Shown here: positions 27,874-38,701 of the stretch, piece after piece
Layout of the letters: each line of letters opens with the position of its first letter
How positions within the stretch are numbered: position 1 is the stretch's first letter
DNA from: an uncultured Propionivibrio sp.
GTDB lineage: Bacteria > Pseudomonadota > Gammaproteobacteria > Burkholderiales > Rhodocyclaceae
Length of the DNA stretch: 64,000 nucleotides
Assembly: GCA_937923255.1 (NCBI GenBank)
Contig: CALAIL010000018.1
Location: 1 to 64,000, forward strand
Reading direction: 5' to 3'
Position numbers and translations under genes: made by a program
Notes under the pieces: model-generated
Database searches by the model: none
What the model was told of the DNA's origin: nothing
The model's input: the letters and a program-made list of their open reading frames with translations, nothing else

Positions 27874-29072
27874 GCGTACCGACGCTCAGTAATCACCTGT
27901 TCCGCGAAGCCACGCGCCTGCGCATCGGCAGCCAACGCGTCAGCCAGCGTATCGACTGCTGTGACAGGCAAGGTATCCAGCGCAGCAGTAATGATGGTAG
28001 GAATCGCATTAAAGGAAATTTTTCGGTCAAGAAAGGCTGCCACGGCAACTTCATTGGCCGCATTCAGAATGGCTGGCCCACTGCCGCCCAACTTGAGTGC
28101 CCGGTATGCCAACCCCAGACAGGGAAAGCGCTCGGCATCCGGTCGTTCGAAACTCAGCGCACCGACCGAAAACAGATCCAGTGCCGTCACGCCACTATCG
28201 ATTCGCTCCGGATAGGCCAGTGCATGCGCAATCGGGGTACGCATATCCGGATTACCCAGTTCGGCAAGCACTGAGCCATCCACGTAGCGCACCAGCGAAT
28301 GAATGATGCTCTGCGGATGCACGACCACTTCGATTTTTTCCGGCGGAATGTTGAACAGCCAATGTGCCTCGATGACTTCTAGCCCCTTGTTCATCAGGGT
28401 GGCCGAATCTACAGAAATCTTGCGCCCCATTGCCCATTTAGGATGCGCACACGCCTGTTCCGGCGTCACCCGGGCAAGCGCCGCCTGATCCATACCGCGG
28501 AAAGGCCCTCCCGACGCGGTCAATAAAAGACTCACCACGCCATGAGCTGATAAATTACTTGAATAATCTCTCGGAAGAGATTGAAAAATTGCATTATGTT
28601 CGCTATCAACCGGTAGCAAAACAGCACCAGATTCACGCACGGCACGCATGAATAACGCGCCAGCCATGACCAGAGATTCCTTGTTCGCCAGCAGGACGCG
28701 CTTGCCAGCCTGCGCGGCGGCCAGTGCGGGCGGCAGTCCGGCTGCGCCAACAATAGCTACCATGACTGAATCGACTTCTTTCAGGCTTGCCATGCGCGTC
28801 AGCGCTTCTGCGCCATATTCGACCCGAATACCGGCACACCCTGCCGCAGCCAGGCGCGTTGCCAATTCGGCGGCCAGTTCATCATCACGCACTACGGCGA
28901 AATCCGGACGAAACTCCAGGCATTGCTCGAACAGACGGTCGATCTGTGTGTGCGCACAAAGCGCAGCAATGCGGTAACGCTCAGGGTGGCGGCGCACAAC
29001 ATCGAGGGTATTCAAACCAATGGAGCCCGTCGATCCGAGAATAGTGAGCCGCGCGAGTTGCCGGTACGTCAC
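27870..29072 (-). CDS. dxr: 1-deoxy-D-xylulose 5-phosphate reductoisomerase
   Basis: Second step of the MEP isoprenoid pathway, making 2-C-methyl-D-erythritol 4-phosphate with NADPH. The 400-residue product has the nucleotide loop GSTGSIG at 13-19, the metal-binding [10 protein letters not shown], the flexible [20 protein letters not shown] stretch and a C-terminal helical domain. It lies between cdsA (12 bp gap) and rseP. Its product leads to the undecaprenyl chain built by the neighbouring uppS. Confidence 0.98.
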   Translation of the reverse strand: MTYRQLARLTILGSTGSIGLNTLDVVRRHPERYRIAALCAHTQIDRLFEQCLEFRPDFAVVRDDELAAELATRLAAAGCAGIRVEYGAEALTRMASLKEVDSVMVAIVGAAGLPPALAAAQAGKRVLLANKESLVMAGALFMRAVRESGAVLLPVDSEHNAIFQSLPRDYSSNLSAHGVVSLLLTASGGPFRGMDQAALARVTPEQACAHPKWAMGRKISVDSATLMNKGLEVIEAHWLFNIPPEKIEVVVHPQSIIHSLVRYVDGSVLAELGNPDMRTPIAHALAYPERIDSGVTALDLFSVGALSFERPDAERFPCLGLAYRALKLGGSGPAILNAANEVAVAAFLDRKISFNAIPTIITAALDTLPVTAVDTLADALAADAQARGFAEQVITERRYA

Positions 29073-29084
29073 GACCTATTCCAT

Positions 29085-29918
29085 TCAAGCCAACAGCAAC
29101 CAGGCCAACGCCACGACAGGCAAAGTCGATGTCAGACTGTCGATCCGGTCGAGAATACCGCCGTGCCCCGGTAAAAGATTACTGCTGTCCTTGAGACCGG
29201 CCTGGCGTTTGAGCATCGACTCGAACAAATCGCCGATAATGCTGATCGCTGCCAGCCCCAGCAATAGCAGAATGAGCAAAATCGGGTTAGCCGCGATGCG
29301 CGCAGGCAAATATCCGGCAAGCGCTACCCCACAAATCACGACAGACAGCCCGCCACCGATCGCTCCTTCCCAGGTTTTTCCCGGACTGATAGCCGGCGCC
29401 AGCTTGTTACGCCCCCAAGCACGGCCGGCAAAATAAGCGACGCTATCGGCCAACCAAACGAGCGCCATAACGACAAGCAAGGTCAGCCAGCCGACATGGC
29501 GCAACTGGATCAAAGCCAACCAGGCCGGCAGTAGTACAAGAGCGCCAATCAGCACGCCTTTTTCTGAACGCGGCAGCGTCCAGCGTTGCTGCATCCAGAG
29601 CGGCGCACCAACAATCCAGAAAATCGCCGCCGGAATATAAAACCATCGTCCCAGCTGCCAGGCGCTTTTATCAAAGCCGATCAATAATCCGAAAGCCCGT
29701 GGCTGCGTGAAAAAAATCAGCAGACATACCAAAAAAAATCCGCCCCCCAGAAACAAACGTTTTTGAGGTGGCCACAACAATAACCCCCCCCATTCCCAGG
29801 CAGCCAGCGCAACAATCACACTAGCAAAAACCGCCCAGCCTAAAAGAGGCAGGCAGATCAGCGCAAAAAGGAAAAGACCAAACAAGGCAAGCGCAGTCAC
29901 CATTCGTGTCTTAAGCAT
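29085..29918 (-). CDS. cdsA: phosphatidate cytidylyltransferase
   Basis: Makes CDP-diacylglycerol from CTP and phosphatidate for all phospholipids. The 277-residue protein has about eight hydrophobic segments and the family signature region [12 protein letters not shown] and FIDIL-type [38 protein letters not shown] near the C-terminus. The start overlaps the uppS stop by 8 bp. Confidence 0.97.
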   Translation of the reverse strand: MLKTRMVTALALFGLFLFALICLPLLGWAVFASVIVALAAWEWGGLLLWPPQKRLFLGGGFFLVCLLIFFTQPRAFGLLIGFDKSAWQLGRWFYIPAAIFWIVGAPLWMQQRWTLPRSEKGVLIGALVLLPAWLALIQLRHVGWLTLLVVMALVWLADSVAYFAGRAWGRNKLAPAISPGKTWEGAIGGGLSVVICGVALAGYLPARIAANPILLILLLLGLAAISIIGDLFESMLKRQAGLKDSSNLLPGHGGILDRIDSLTSTLPVVALAWLLLA

Positions 29919-30744
29919 CTGCCCCCGCTTTCCGGCCCATGAACGCCGGCATTCTCAACGCTTCCATTTCTGACGCATCTACCTGATCTTTCAAGGTTTC
30001 TGCCACTTGTTCACTGGTACGGCCAAAACGACGTTCGCGCTGCTGATAGGATTCAATTGCCCGCGCAAACGCTGCCGAATTGAATTCCGGCCACAGAGCC
30101 TCGGTAAAATAGAATTCGGTATACGCCAGCTGCCACAGGAGAAAATTGCTGATGCGCGCCTCGCCGCCCGTACGAATAAACAAATCTGGCTCCGGCGCGT
30201 AATGCATCGACAGGAAAGGCGCCAAGTCCTCTTCCACCCATGTCCCCGCCTTCTCTGGCAATGCTGTCGTCAGACGGTTCATCGCCTGCAAAATATCCCA
30301 TCGCCCTCCGTAATTGGCGGCAATAGTCAGCGTAAGGCGGGTGTTATTTGCCGTCTTTTCCTCCGAAATCGCAATTAACTCGCGTAACTCCCGATCAAAG
30401 CGTGAAAGATCACCAATAACTTTGAGACGTACGCCATTCTCATCCAATTTGGCGACTTCCTGCTGCAGCGCCTTGACGAAAAGCTGCATCAGTAGCGTAA
30501 CCTCTTCCTGCGGACGCCGCCAGTTCTCCGAGCTAAAGGCGAACAACGTCAGATAGGCAATGCCGCGTTCCAGACAAAAGCGAACGGCCTCGCGCACGGT
30601 TTCAACACCGCGTCGATGCCCAGCAAAGCGCGGCAGAAAATATTTTTTCGCCCAGCGACCATTGCCATCCATAATGATGGCAACATGCTTCGGTATCCGG
30701 CTAGACACCGGAATATCGCGCGTGGAACTGGTAAAAACAGCCAT
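29911..30744 (-). CDS. uppS: undecaprenyl diphosphate synthase
   Basis: Extends farnesyl diphosphate with isopentenyl units to the C55 carrier of cell-wall synthesis. Family marks are IMDGNGRWA with Asp26, Asn28 and Arg30, [11 protein letters not shown], and the C-terminal [26 protein letters not shown](F)YF. The 277-residue length is slightly long because of an N-terminal extension of about 17 residues and a C-terminal tail. cdsA follows with an 8-bp overlap. Confidence 0.97.
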   Translation of the reverse strand: MAVFTSSTRDIPVSSRIPKHVAIIMDGNGRWAKKYFLPRFAGHRRGVETVREAVRFCLERGIAYLTLFAFSSENWRRPQEEVTLLMQLFVKALQQEVAKLDENGVRLKVIGDLSRFDRELRELIAISEEKTANNTRLTLTIAANYGGRWDILQAMNRLTTALPEKAGTWVEEDLAPFLSMHYAPEPDLFIRTGGEARISNFLLWQLAYTEFYFTEALWPEFNSAAFARAIESYQQRERRFGRTSEQVAETLKDQVDASEMEALRMPAFMGRKAGADA

Positions 30745-30808
30745 CAGGTCAACATTACTGACGAAAGGGAGAAAACAAAAATATAGGCAAACAGTTTCAG
30801 GCTAATGT

Positions 30809-31369
30809 TTAGATAGCCATCAAATCCGCCTCTTTTTGCGCAAACTGCTTGTCAACCTCGGCAACGTATTTGTCCGTCAACTTCTGAATCTCATCCTGCG
30901 CCCGACGCTCCTCGTCCTCGGAACACTCTTTCTTCTTGAGCAGATCCTTGAGGGCGGCGTTAGCGTCACGACGCAGATTACGAATAGCAACCCGTGAACT
31001 TTCGCATTCATGCTTGACGATTTTGGTCATGTCACGCCGGCGCTCTTCGGTCAATGCCGGCATCGGCACGCGAATCAGCTCACCCTGCGCCGCCGGATTC
31101 AACCCTAAATCGGAATCGCGGATCGCCTTTTCAATCTTGGCAGTCATGCCCTTTTCCCAGGCTTGCACGCCCAAAGTACGCGGATCGAGCACCGTGACGT
31201 TGGCTACGGCGTTGATCGGCGTCATCGTACCGTAATAGTCGACCTGCACATGATCAAGCAGACCCGTATGCGCACGGCCGGTACGTACCTTGGCCAAATC
31301 GTGACGGAGCGCCTCAAGAGATTTCTGCATCTTGTGTTCGGTCGTTTTTTTCACATCAGCAATCGACAT
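30809..31369 (-). CDS. frr: ribosome recycling factor
   Basis: Splits the post-termination ribosome together with EF-G. The 186-residue product has [49 protein letters not shown] and the C-terminal [22 protein letters not shown]. The start at 31369 gives standard length; an upstream in-frame extension of 17 codons runs back to pyrH and is discarded. It lies 10 bp after pyrH. Confidence 0.98.
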   Translation of the reverse strand: MSIADVKKTTEHKMQKSLEALRHDLAKVRTGRAHTGLLDHVQVDYYGTMTPINAVANVTVLDPRTLGVQAWEKGMTAKIEKAIRDSDLGLNPAAQGELIRVPMPALTEERRRDMTKIVKHECESSRVAIRNLRRDANAALKDLLKKKECSEDEERRAQDEIQKLTDKYVAEVDKQFAQKEADLMAI

Positions 31370-31379
31370 CGAAGTCTCC

Positions 31380-32102
31380 TTAGCAATAAACCAGCGTCCC
31401 TTCCTGCTCGCCGAGCACAATGCGCTTCAGCGCTCCTGGCTTGAGCAGGGAAAATACATTGATCGGCAGCTTCTGGTCGCGGCACAGGGCAAAAGCCGTC
31501 GCATCCATGACCGCCAGATTCTTGAGGATTACCTCATCGAAACTGATCCTGTCATAGCGCACGGCATGCGGATCCTTCTTCGGATCGGCGGAATAAATAC
31601 CATCGACCTTAGTCGCCTTGAGCACGATTTCCGCGCCGATTTCCGCACCGCGCAACGCGGCGGCCGTATCGGTAGTAAAAAAAGGGTTGCCCGTACCGCC
31701 GGCAAAAATAATCGTCCGGCCCTGCTCCAGGCCGCGAATGGCGCGTCCGCGGATATAAGGTTCAACAACCTGTTCGATAATCAGCGCTGACTGTACGCGC
31801 GCCATCATACCGATGGCCCGCATGGCATCCTGCAACGCCAGCGCATTCATGACCGTGGCCAGCATGCCCATATAATCGGCCTGCGCACGATCCATCCCCG
31901 TCGCTGCCGGCGCAACGCCGCGGAAAATATTGCCGCCGCCGATCACCACGCCGACCTGAACGCCCAGATCGACGACGCTTTTCACCTCATCGACGATTTC
32001 GGTAATCGTCTGTCGATTGATGCCGTAGGCGTCCGCCCCCATCAACGCCTCGCCCGAGAGTTTGAGGAGAATGCGCTTGTATTTGGGCTTCATTTCAGTC
32101 AT
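31380..32102 (-). CDS. pyrH: UMP kinase
   Basis: Phosphorylates UMP to UDP; hexameric amino-acid-kinase fold. Marks are [15 protein letters not shown] at the N-terminus, [11 protein letters not shown], and [21 protein letters not shown]. Two in-frame ATGs lie 6 bp apart; the second (32102) is at a better distance from AAGG. The order tsf-pyrH-frr is conserved across bacteria. Confidence 0.97.
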   Translation of the reverse strand: MTEMKPKYKRILLKLSGEALMGADAYGINRQTITEIVDEVKSVVDLGVQVGVVIGGGNIFRGVAPAATGMDRAQADYMGMLATVMNALALQDAMRAIGMMARVQSALIIEQVVEPYIRGRAIRGLEQGRTIIFAGGTGNPFFTTDTAAALRGAEIGAEIVLKATKVDGIYSADPKKDPHAVRYDRISFDEVILKNLAVMDATAFALCRDQKLPINVFSLLKPGALKRIVLGEQEGTLVYC

Positions 32103-32194
32103 GGTCATCGGCCTTCGTTCTTAAACCTTGGAATAAGCGGAACTGCATGACCCGTCGGCGGCAAACTAGACGGGCCTTGCAGCCCCCGCCGCTG

Positions 32195-33088
32195 TTATTT
32201 TTTCGCAGCCGCTGCCTGAGCAGCCACTTCGGCGGCAAAGTCATTCACGCGTTTTTCCAGCCCCTCACCCACCACATAAAGGATAAAGGACGCCACGGAA
32301 GCGCCTTTGGCCTTCAACAACTGCTCGATCGTTTGCTTGCCGTCCTCGGCCTTGACGAAAACCTGCCCAAGCAGGGTGACTTCCTTGAGAAATTTCTGTA
32401 CCGAACCTTCGGCAATCTTCTCCAGCATAGCCTCCGGCTTACCGGCGTCCTTCGCTTTTTCGATGGCAACACGGCGCTCAGCCTCGATTAGATCGGCCGG
32501 AATGCCCGAGGCATCGAGCGCTTTCGGTTTTGACGCGGCAATATGCATCGCCAAATCGCGGCCAAGCTGCTCATCACCGCCGATGAGATCAAGCAAAACA
32601 CCAATCTTCGCGCCAACGTGAATATAAGATGCCAGCTGACCTTTCGCTTCGATGCGTGCAAAACGGCGCAGCGTCATGTTTTCGCCGATCTTGCCGACCA
32701 GCGCGGCGCGCGTCGTTTCCACTGTACCGTCGCCCATCGGCAAGGCCGATAACGCTGCGATATCAGCAGGATTTTTTGTTGCAACCAGATCGGCACATCC
32801 TTGCGCCAGTGCCAGAAAATCTTCATTCTTGCCGACGAAATCAGTTTCGCAGTTGATTTCGAAGATAGCTCCTGTTTTGCCGCCATCAACGATACTGATG
32901 GCAACGACACCTTCCGCCGCCACGCGTGCCGCCGCCTTGTTTGCCTTGGAACCGAGCTTGATACGCAGGATTTCTTCCGCCTTGGCCATATCGCCGCCGG
33001 CCTCGCTCAACGCCTTCTTGCATTCCATCATCGGCGCGTCGGTTTTCTCGCGCAGTTCTTTCACCATGCTTGCGGTAATTTCCGCCAT
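32195..33088 (-). CDS. tsf: translation elongation factor Ts
   Basis: Nucleotide exchange factor for EF-Tu. The 297-residue product begins [27 protein letters not shown], with a UBA-like N-terminal domain, then the [36 protein letters not shown] core. The start at 33088 has GGAGA at a good distance; the open frame upstream lacks homology. Its C-terminal tail is alanine-rich ([13 protein letters not shown]). Confidence 0.98.
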   Translation of the reverse strand: MAEITASMVKELREKTDAPMMECKKALSEAGGDMAKAEEILRIKLGSKANKAAARVAAEGVVAISIVDGGKTGAIFEINCETDFVGKNEDFLALAQGCADLVATKNPADIAALSALPMGDGTVETTRAALVGKIGENMTLRRFARIEAKGQLASYIHVGAKIGVLLDLIGGDEQLGRDLAMHIAASKPKALDASGIPADLIEAERRVAIEKAKDAGKPEAMLEKIAEGSVQKFLKEVTLLGQVFVKAEDGKQTIEQLLKAKGASVASFILYVVGEGLEKRVNDFAAEVAAQAAAAKK

Positions 33089-33130
33089 TTTCATTTTCTC
33101 CACATACTTATATTGGTTTGCACTCATTTA

Positions 33131-33157
33131 GTGCAGGGCGCAAGGCGCGCCCTGCAC
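33131..33157 (-). other. hairpin between rpsB and tsf
   Basis: GTGCAGGGCGC and GCGCCCTGCAC form a perfect 11-bp stem with a 5-nt loop in the 157-bp gap between rpsB and tsf. There is no T run after it on the minus strand, so it may tune or process the message rather than end it. Confidence 0.6.
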
Positions 33158-33245
33158 GACTCAATCGCGCCAGACCAATCAATCCCATCACCATAAACCG
33201 GCCATAAAATTCAGCCGATTGCGTCCAAAACATCGTCGATACAAC

Positions 33246-33998
33246 TTACTCAGCGTTTTCTTCAACGGTTTCTTCAACGAAGTCGTCTTCCGAAGTCGCA
33301 GCGATGATTTCCTCGATAAACTGATTGCGTCCCTCCAGGATGGCATCGGCCACGCCGCGTGCGTACAGTCGAATGGCGCTCGACGAATCGTCATTGCCTG
33401 GAATGACGTAATCCACGCCGTCCGGCGAATGGTTGGTATCCACAACGGCAATGACCGGAATGCCCAGTTTGTTGGCTTCGGTAATGGCGATCTTGTGATA
33501 GCCGACGTCGATGACAAACAGTGCGTCCGGCAAGGTCGCCATTTCCTTGATGCCGCCAATCGACTTGTGCAGTTTTTCCAGTTCGCGCTGATGCATCAGC
33601 GCTTCTTTTTTACCAAACTTTTCAAAAGAACCGTCCTCGACCGACGCTTCCATTTCTTTGAGGCGTTTGATCGATTGCTTGATCGTCTTGAAATTGGTCA
33701 ACATCCCCCCCAGCCAGCGCTGTTCGACAAACGGCGACTCGGCGCGGGATGCCTCCTCGGCCACGATTTCGCGTGCCTGGCGCTTGGTGCCAACGAACAG
33801 AATGGTTCCCTTGTTCGACGAGAGCTTACGCACGAAGGCCATAGCCTCGTTGTATTTCACCAGGGTTTTTTCCAGATTGATGATATGAATCTTGCTGCGT
33901 GCGCCGAAGATATACGGCGCCATCTTGGGGTTCCAGAAACGGGTCTGGTGGCCGAAGTGAACACCGGCTTCCAGCATTTGACGCATTGTCATTGACAT
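33246..33998 (-). CDS. rpsB: 30S ribosomal protein S2
   Basis: The 250-residue product starts [28 protein letters not shown] sequence and contains [36 protein letters not shown] and [26 protein letters not shown], all S2 signatures. The tail is acidic ([17 protein letters not shown]). It is the first gene of the minus-strand translation run and has a long structured leader. Confidence 0.98.
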   Translation of the reverse strand: MSMTMRQMLEAGVHFGHQTRFWNPKMAPYIFGARSKIHIINLEKTLVKYNEAMAFVRKLSSNKGTILFVGTKRQAREIVAEEASRAESPFVEQRWLGGMLTNFKTIKQSIKRLKEMEASVEDGSFEKFGKKEALMHQRELEKLHKSIGGIKEMATLPDALFVIDVGYHKIAITEANKLGIPVIAVVDTNHSPDGVDYVIPGNDDSSSAIRLYARGVADAILEGRNQFIEEIIAATSEDDFVEETVEENAE

Positions 33999-34172
33999 GA
34001 TTTTCTCTTTCGTATCAGGGTTGAACCTCCATTCGTCCTGTTACGCCCGGCATTGCCGGACACCCTTGATCGGACGAATGTGCGGAATTGGTCAGCCATC
34101 GCCGGCTGGCCCGCACGCCGGTACGGCGCACTTATTTTCCCGGCCTGCGCCGGAAAAATCGGCAGGATTCTA
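33999..34172 (-). promoter_or_regulatory. rpsB promoter and structured leader
   Basis: A TAGAAT box at 34172-34167 on the minus strand could place the transcript start near 34160 and give a leader of about 160 nt. The leader holds three GC-rich hairpins (for example CCGGC-AAT-GCCGG, and GGCCAGCC against GGCTGACC). S2 controls its own message in gammaproteobacteria; the same here is inference. Confidence 0.45.
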
Positions 34173-34339
34173 CCATCGTCAGTACATGAACACCACTTCT
34201 ACACTACTTCTACACCACTTCTCCAGCCTCTCCATAACGCATCCGTTCACACCGCGCGCAAGGGAATTCATTTGCCCTGTTCGCGCCCTTAATTTATGCT
34301 CGCCGCTTCATTGCCACCCTGTGAACATCAGTTAAAGCC

Positions 34340-35140
34340 ATGAGCATTATTCTCAAAACCCCTGAAGAAATCGCCAAAATGCGCGTGACCTGCCGCCTGG
34401 CGGCCGAAGTGCTCGATTACATCACGCCTTTCATCAAGCCGGGCATCACGACCGGCGAACTGGATCGGCTCTGCCACGAATATATGACCAACGTGCAGCA
34501 GAGCATTTCCGCCTGCCTGCACTACCAGCCGCCGGGCTACCCCCCCTACCCCAAGGCGACGTGCATTTCCGTCAATCACCAGGTCTGTCACGGAATTCCC
34601 GGCGACAAGGTGCTCAAGAACGGCGACATCCTCAACATCGACATCACCACCATCAAGGACGGCTACCACGGCGACACCAGCCGCATGTTCATCGTCGGCG
34701 AAGCGTCGATCCAGGCGCGGCGGCTGTGCGACATCACCTTTGAATGCATGTGGCTGGGCATTACGCAGGTGCGACCAGGCGCTCGCCTCGGCGATATCGG
34801 CCATATCATTCAGCAGCACGCCGAGAAGAACGGCTTTTCCATCGTGCGCGAATTCTGCGGCCACGGTGTCGGCGCCGCGTTTCATGAAGAACCGCAGGTC
34901 TTGCATTACGGCAAGCCGGGCAGCGGCGTAATGCTGAAAGAAAACATGATTTTCACCATCGAACCGATGGTCAATGCCGGCAAGCCCGACATTCGCCAGC
35001 TCGCCGACGGCTGGACGATCGTCACTAAAGATCACAGCCTGTCGGCGCAATGGGAACATACGGTGCTCGTGACGGCCACAGGCTACGAAGTATTAACGCT
35101 CTCGGCGGGCGTACAGCCTAAACCGGACTGGATCCGATAA
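34340..35140 (+). CDS. map: methionine aminopeptidase type I
   Basis: Removes the initiator methionine after deformylation. All five metal ligands are visible: Asp101, Asp112, His175, Glu208 and Glu239, plus the substrate His80 in ISVNHQVCHGIP. The 266-residue length is usual. It diverges from rpsB, as in many proteobacteria, and glnD follows 16 bp later. Peptide deformylase (def), which acts just before it, is 3 kb away. Confidence 0.98.
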   Translation: MSIILKTPEEIAKMRVTCRLAAEVLDYITPFIKPGITTGELDRLCHEYMTNVQQSISACLHYQPPGYPPYPKATCISVNHQVCHGIPGDKVLKNGDILNIDITTIKDGYHGDTSRMFIVGEASIQARRLCDITFECMWLGITQVRPGARLGDIGHIIQQHAEKNGFSIVREFCGHGVGAAFHEEPQVLHYGKPGSGVMLKENMIFTIEPMVNAGKPDIRQLADGWTIVTKDHSLSAQWEHTVLVTATGYEVLTLSAGVQPKPDWIR

Positions 35141-35156
35141 AACGGGGATCGCCGTC

Positions 35157-37742
35157 ATGGACGCTGCCGACAAGGCGCACAACACCTTGCTGGCACGCTA
35201 TCGTGCGCGCCTTCAGGACGAGCAGGCCGACGTCACCCGGCGCTTTTGCGCCGACCACGATTCATCCGCGCTGCTGCAGGCGCGCAGCCAGCGGATCGAT
35301 GCGGTGTTATGCGATCTTTGGCGCGATCTGGAAATGCCCGCCTCGCTGGCGCTAATTGCCGTCGGCGGCTACGGGCGGGAGCAGCTTTATCCCTATTCCG
35401 ACATCGACCTGCTGTTTCTGCTGCCGGAACCGCCCGAGGCCGCATTGGCCGATGCCCTTGAACGCCTGATCCGTCTGCTCTGGGACATCGGCCTGACCAT
35501 CGGCCACAGCGTGCGCACGCCTGAAGAATGCCTGGAGGAAGCGGCCAAAGATCTGACCATCCAAACGGCGCTCATCGACGCCCGCCTGCTGACCGGCGAC
35601 CTTAGCCTGTTCGCCCGCCTGCAACGCGCCTTCCAGCAACAGATCAACCTGCAAGCTTTTTTCCACAGCAAATGCCTGGAACAAAAGGAACGCCATCTGC
35701 GTTACCACGAGTCGCCGTACAGCCTGGAACCCAACTGCAAGGAAAGCCCCGGCGGCCTGCGCGACCTGCAAATGATTCTCTGGCTGGCGCAAGCCGCCGG
35801 CTTCGGCAAAAACTGGAAAGCCTTGCAGGAACACGGCCTGATCTCCCGCGAGGAACAAAGCCGCCTGGAAATGCGCGAAGCCTTTCTGCAACGCTTGCGC
35901 ATCGAATTGCACTTGCTTGCCCGGCGTCAGGAAGATCGCCTGCTATTCGATCACCAGACCGCCGTCGCCGAACGGATGGGTTTTGTCACGACGCAATCCC
36001 TGCGTGCCGGCGAACAGCTCATGCAGCGGTACTACCAGACAGCCAAGGTCGTCACCCAAATCAACGCCATCCTGCTGCAAACCATCGGCGCCGCCATTTT
36101 TCCCCTCCCGCCGCATCCGCCCTCGCCGATCAATGCCTGGTTTCAGGAAACCGACCAGTTTCTCGACGTTGTTGATGAAAACGTTTTCAAGCGCTCGCCG
36201 GAAGCCATTCTGGAAGCCTTCCTCGTCATGGCACAGCGCCCCGGCCTGCGCGGCATGACGGCACGCATGATCCGCGCACTCTGGCGCGCCCGCACCCAGG
36301 TGGATGAACGCTTCCGCGCCGACTCGGGCAACCGCGCGCGTTTTCTTGCCCTTTTCCGGCAAGAACATGGCGTCCTGCACGAACTACGGCGCATGAACCA
36401 GTTCGGCATTCTCGGCCGCTATCTGCCGAATTTCGGCGAGATCGTCGGACGCATGCAGTACGACCTTTTTCACGCCTACACCGTCGATCAGCACACCCTG
36501 CTCGTCCTGCGCAACCTCCGGCGCTTTCTCGCCAGCGAATTTGCGCATGAATACCCTTTTTGCAGCCAGCTGATCAGCAACTTCGACAAGCCCTGGCTGC
36601 TCTACATCGCCGCACTCTTCCACGATATTGCCAAAGGGCGCGGCGGCGACCACTCGGCGTTGGGCGCCGCCGACGCGCAGACCTTCTGCCGCGAACACGG
36701 CCTGGACGCGGCAGACAGCGAACTGATCGTCTGGCTGGTGCGCGATCACCTCCTCATGTCCAACGTAGCCCAGAAAAAGGACACCTCCGACCCCGACGTC
36801 ATCGCCGGCTTTGCCGCCGCCGTGCGCGATGAACGCCGCCTGACCGCGCTTTACCTGTTGACCGTCGCCGACATCCGCGCCACCAGCCCGAAAGTCTGGA
36901 ATAGCTGGAAAGGCCAACTGCTCGAAGAACTCTATCGCCTGACCGTGCGCGCCCTGCGTGCGGGCGGCCAGCTTCCGCCCCGGCAAGGCTGGATTCAGGA
37001 AAAGCAGGACGAAGCCAAACGCCTGATGCGCGCACAATCCATCCCCGATACGGCGCACGAAGTGCTATGGGCGCAGCTCGATACCGTTTATTTTCTGCGC
37101 CATTCGCCCGCCGAAATCGCCTGGCACACCTGTCTGCTGCACGAGCGGATCGACAGCCCGCAGCCCATCGTCAAGGCGCGCCGGCACCATAGCGGCGCCG
37201 GCATCGAAATTGCGGTCTATACCCGTGATGCCGACGATCTATTCCTCCGCATCGTCGGTTTCTTCAGCCGCGCCGGCTTCAACATCATGGACGCCAAAAT
37301 ATATACGACGCGGCACGGCTACGCACTGGACAGCTTCATCCTGCTCGATTTCAGCGAACGCGAAATGAGCATCGACGAGCTGCTTGAGCGTATCGAACAC
37401 CAGCTTGCCGCACAACTGGCCAGCAATGCGCTGCCGAAAGCGCCCCCCACCGTGCGCCCCTCGCGCCAGGTCAGGCACTTCCCCATCCAGCCGGCCATCA
37501 CCATCCAGCCGGACGACAAAGGCCAGGCCTTCATCCTCTCCGTATCGGCCACCGACCGCCCCGGCCTGCTCTACACGGTCGCCGAAACGCTGGCCGAGCA
37601 CGGCGCCAATCTGCACACCGCCAAGATCGCCACCCTGGGCGAGCGCGTGGAAGATACCTTCCTGATCAGCGGCGGCGACATCACCGACAGCGCCAACCGC
37701 ATCCGGCTGGAAACCGAACTGCTTGACCGGCTCAAACGCTGA
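35157..37742 (+). CDS. glnD: bifunctional uridylyltransferase/uridylyl-removing enzyme GlnD
   Basis: Senses glutamine and (de)uridylylates PII proteins in nitrogen control. The 861-residue product has the nucleotidyltransferase motif GGYGREQLYPYSDID with Asp82 and Asp84, the PII-UR middle part NPNC-like LEPNCKESPGGLRDLQ, an HD domain with ALFHDIAKGRGGDHS near residue 489 and two C-terminal ACT domains (VGFFSRAGFNIMDAKI and TDRPGLLYTVAETLAEHGANLHTAKI). Both activities therefore look intact. GGGGAT lies about 11 bases before the ATG. Confidence 0.98.
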   Translation: MDAADKAHNTLLARYRARLQDEQADVTRRFCADHDSSALLQARSQRIDAVLCDLWRDLEMPASLALIAVGGYGREQLYPYSDIDLLFLLPEPPEAALADALERLIRLLWDIGLTIGHSVRTPEECLEEAAKDLTIQTALIDARLLTGDLSLFARLQRAFQQQINLQAFFHSKCLEQKERHLRYHESPYSLEPNCKESPGGLRDLQMILWLAQAAGFGKNWKALQEHGLISREEQSRLEMREAFLQRLRIELHLLARRQEDRLLFDHQTAVAERMGFVTTQSLRAGEQLMQRYYQTAKVVTQINAILLQTIGAAIFPLPPHPPSPINAWFQETDQFLDVVDENVFKRSPEAILEAFLVMAQRPGLRGMTARMIRALWRARTQVDERFRADSGNRARFLALFRQEHGVLHELRRMNQFGILGRYLPNFGEIVGRMQYDLFHAYTVDQHTLLVLRNLRRFLASEFAHEYPFCSQLISNFDKPWLLYIAALFHDIAKGRGGDHSALGAADAQTFCREHGLDAADSELIVWLVRDHLLMSNVAQKKDTSDPDVIAGFAAAVRDERRLTALYLLTVADIRATSPKVWNSWKGQLLEELYRLTVRALRAGGQLPPRQGWIQEKQDEAKRLMRAQSIPDTAHEVLWAQLDTVYFLRHSPAEIAWHTCLLHERIDSPQPIVKARRHHSGAGIEIAVYTRDADDLFLRIVGFFSRAGFNIMDAKIYTTRHGYALDSFILLDFSEREMSIDELLERIEHQLAAQLASNALPKAPPTVRPSRQVRHFPIQPAITIQPDDKGQAFILSVSATDRPGLLYTVAETLAEHGANLHTAKIATLGERVEDTFLISGGDITDSANRIRLETELLDRLKR

Positions 37743-37939
37743 GGCAGCAGAAATGGCAGAAATCCCAGCGCCGGCAAAAAAGCCCAATTGCCGTTCACGC
37801 AGACCAACGCCGCCTTTGCCTGTCTCCTGATAACCGCCAGAAATAGCGTTGCGGCTTGCCTGCACCAAGATTGACCGGCGGCAGTAAAGCGGAATGATCC
37901 GTCGGCCTACCCTCCACGTCTTTTCGGCGTTTCGGCCAG

Positions 37940-38097
37940 GTCGCTTCTGAAGCCCGCGTCAATAGGGCGTTTGCGGGCAGGGTTGCCGGAAACCCGCGTA
38001 AATAGTGAGCTAGCGGATAGGCAAGCTGGAAACGCCCGTAAACAGTGGGCTGGCGGGCAGCCCCTCCGGAGATGCCCGTTTTACGCGGGGTTCAGGG
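37940..38097 (-). repeat. inverted single copy of the palindromic repeat found in the 1-947 array
   Basis: The reverse complement reads CCCTGAACCCCGCGTAAAA then GGAGGGGCTGCCCGCCAGCCC, TTGCCTATCCGC, and CGCCCTATTGACGCGGGCTT, following the first 135-140 bases of the 410-bp unit step by step with scattered substitutions. It lies in the 422-bp gap (37743-38164) between convergent glnD and def, where no gene is seen. It lacks the 275-bp unique part of the 410-bp unit, so the repeat itself is the mobile or conserved part. Confidence 0.88.
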
Positions 38098-38164
38098 ATG
38101 GCCATTTTGCACGAGCTGACGGGCGTTCATTCCGCCTTCCGCCTTCCCTCTTTCCCCTCTGCTC

Positions 38165-38701
38165 TTATTCTCCTTCCGCTTCTTCCCTGCCCGGGAAAAG
38201 CACGTCGACAAAGCCCAGGCGGGAAAGATCGCGCATGCGCATCGGATAAAGCACGCCGTCCAGGTGGTCGCACTCGTGTTGTACGACTCGCGCGTGAAAG
38301 CCTTCGACGCTGCGCTCGATCGGCTGCCCCTGCGGATCGAAGCCACGATAGTGCAGGCGCTTCCAGCGCGGCACGAGGCCGCGCAGGCCCGGGATGGATA
38401 GACAGCCTTCCCAGTCTTCCTCCGTTTCGTCGGATAGCGGCGTCAGTACGGGGTTGATCAGCACGGTATAGGGCACGCTGTCGGCATCGGGGTAGCGCGG
38501 ATTGGCGTCAAAACCAAAGATGACCAGGCGCAGACTTTCGCCGATCTGCGGTGCGGCCAGCCCGACGCCGTCGCGCGCGAGCATGGTTTCCCGCATATCC
38601 TCGATCAGTGCATGCAGCGCCGGCGTGTCGAAATCTTCGATTTCCTGCGCCCGCGCCAGCAGGCGCGGATCGCCCATTTTAAGAACCGGTCTGATTGCCA
38701 T
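38165..38701 (-). CDS. def: peptide deformylase
   Basis: Removes the formyl group from new proteins. The three motifs are all present: [18 protein letters not shown] and QHECDHLDG, giving the Cys and two His metal ligands and the catalytic Glu. At 178 residues it starts with [15 protein letters not shown] at 38701, which overlaps the mtnP end by 23 bp; a longer in-frame start is ignored. A short acidic tail (GREEAEGE) ends the protein. Confidence 0.97.
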   Translation of the reverse strand: MAIRPVLKMGDPRLLARAQEIEDFDTPALHALIEDMRETMLARDGVGLAAPQIGESLRLVIFGFDANPRYPDADSVPYTVLINPVLTPLSDETEEDWEGCLSIPGLRGLVPRWKRLHYRGFDPQGQPIERSVEGFHARVVQHECDHLDGVLYPMRMRDLSRLGFVDVLFPGREEAEGE

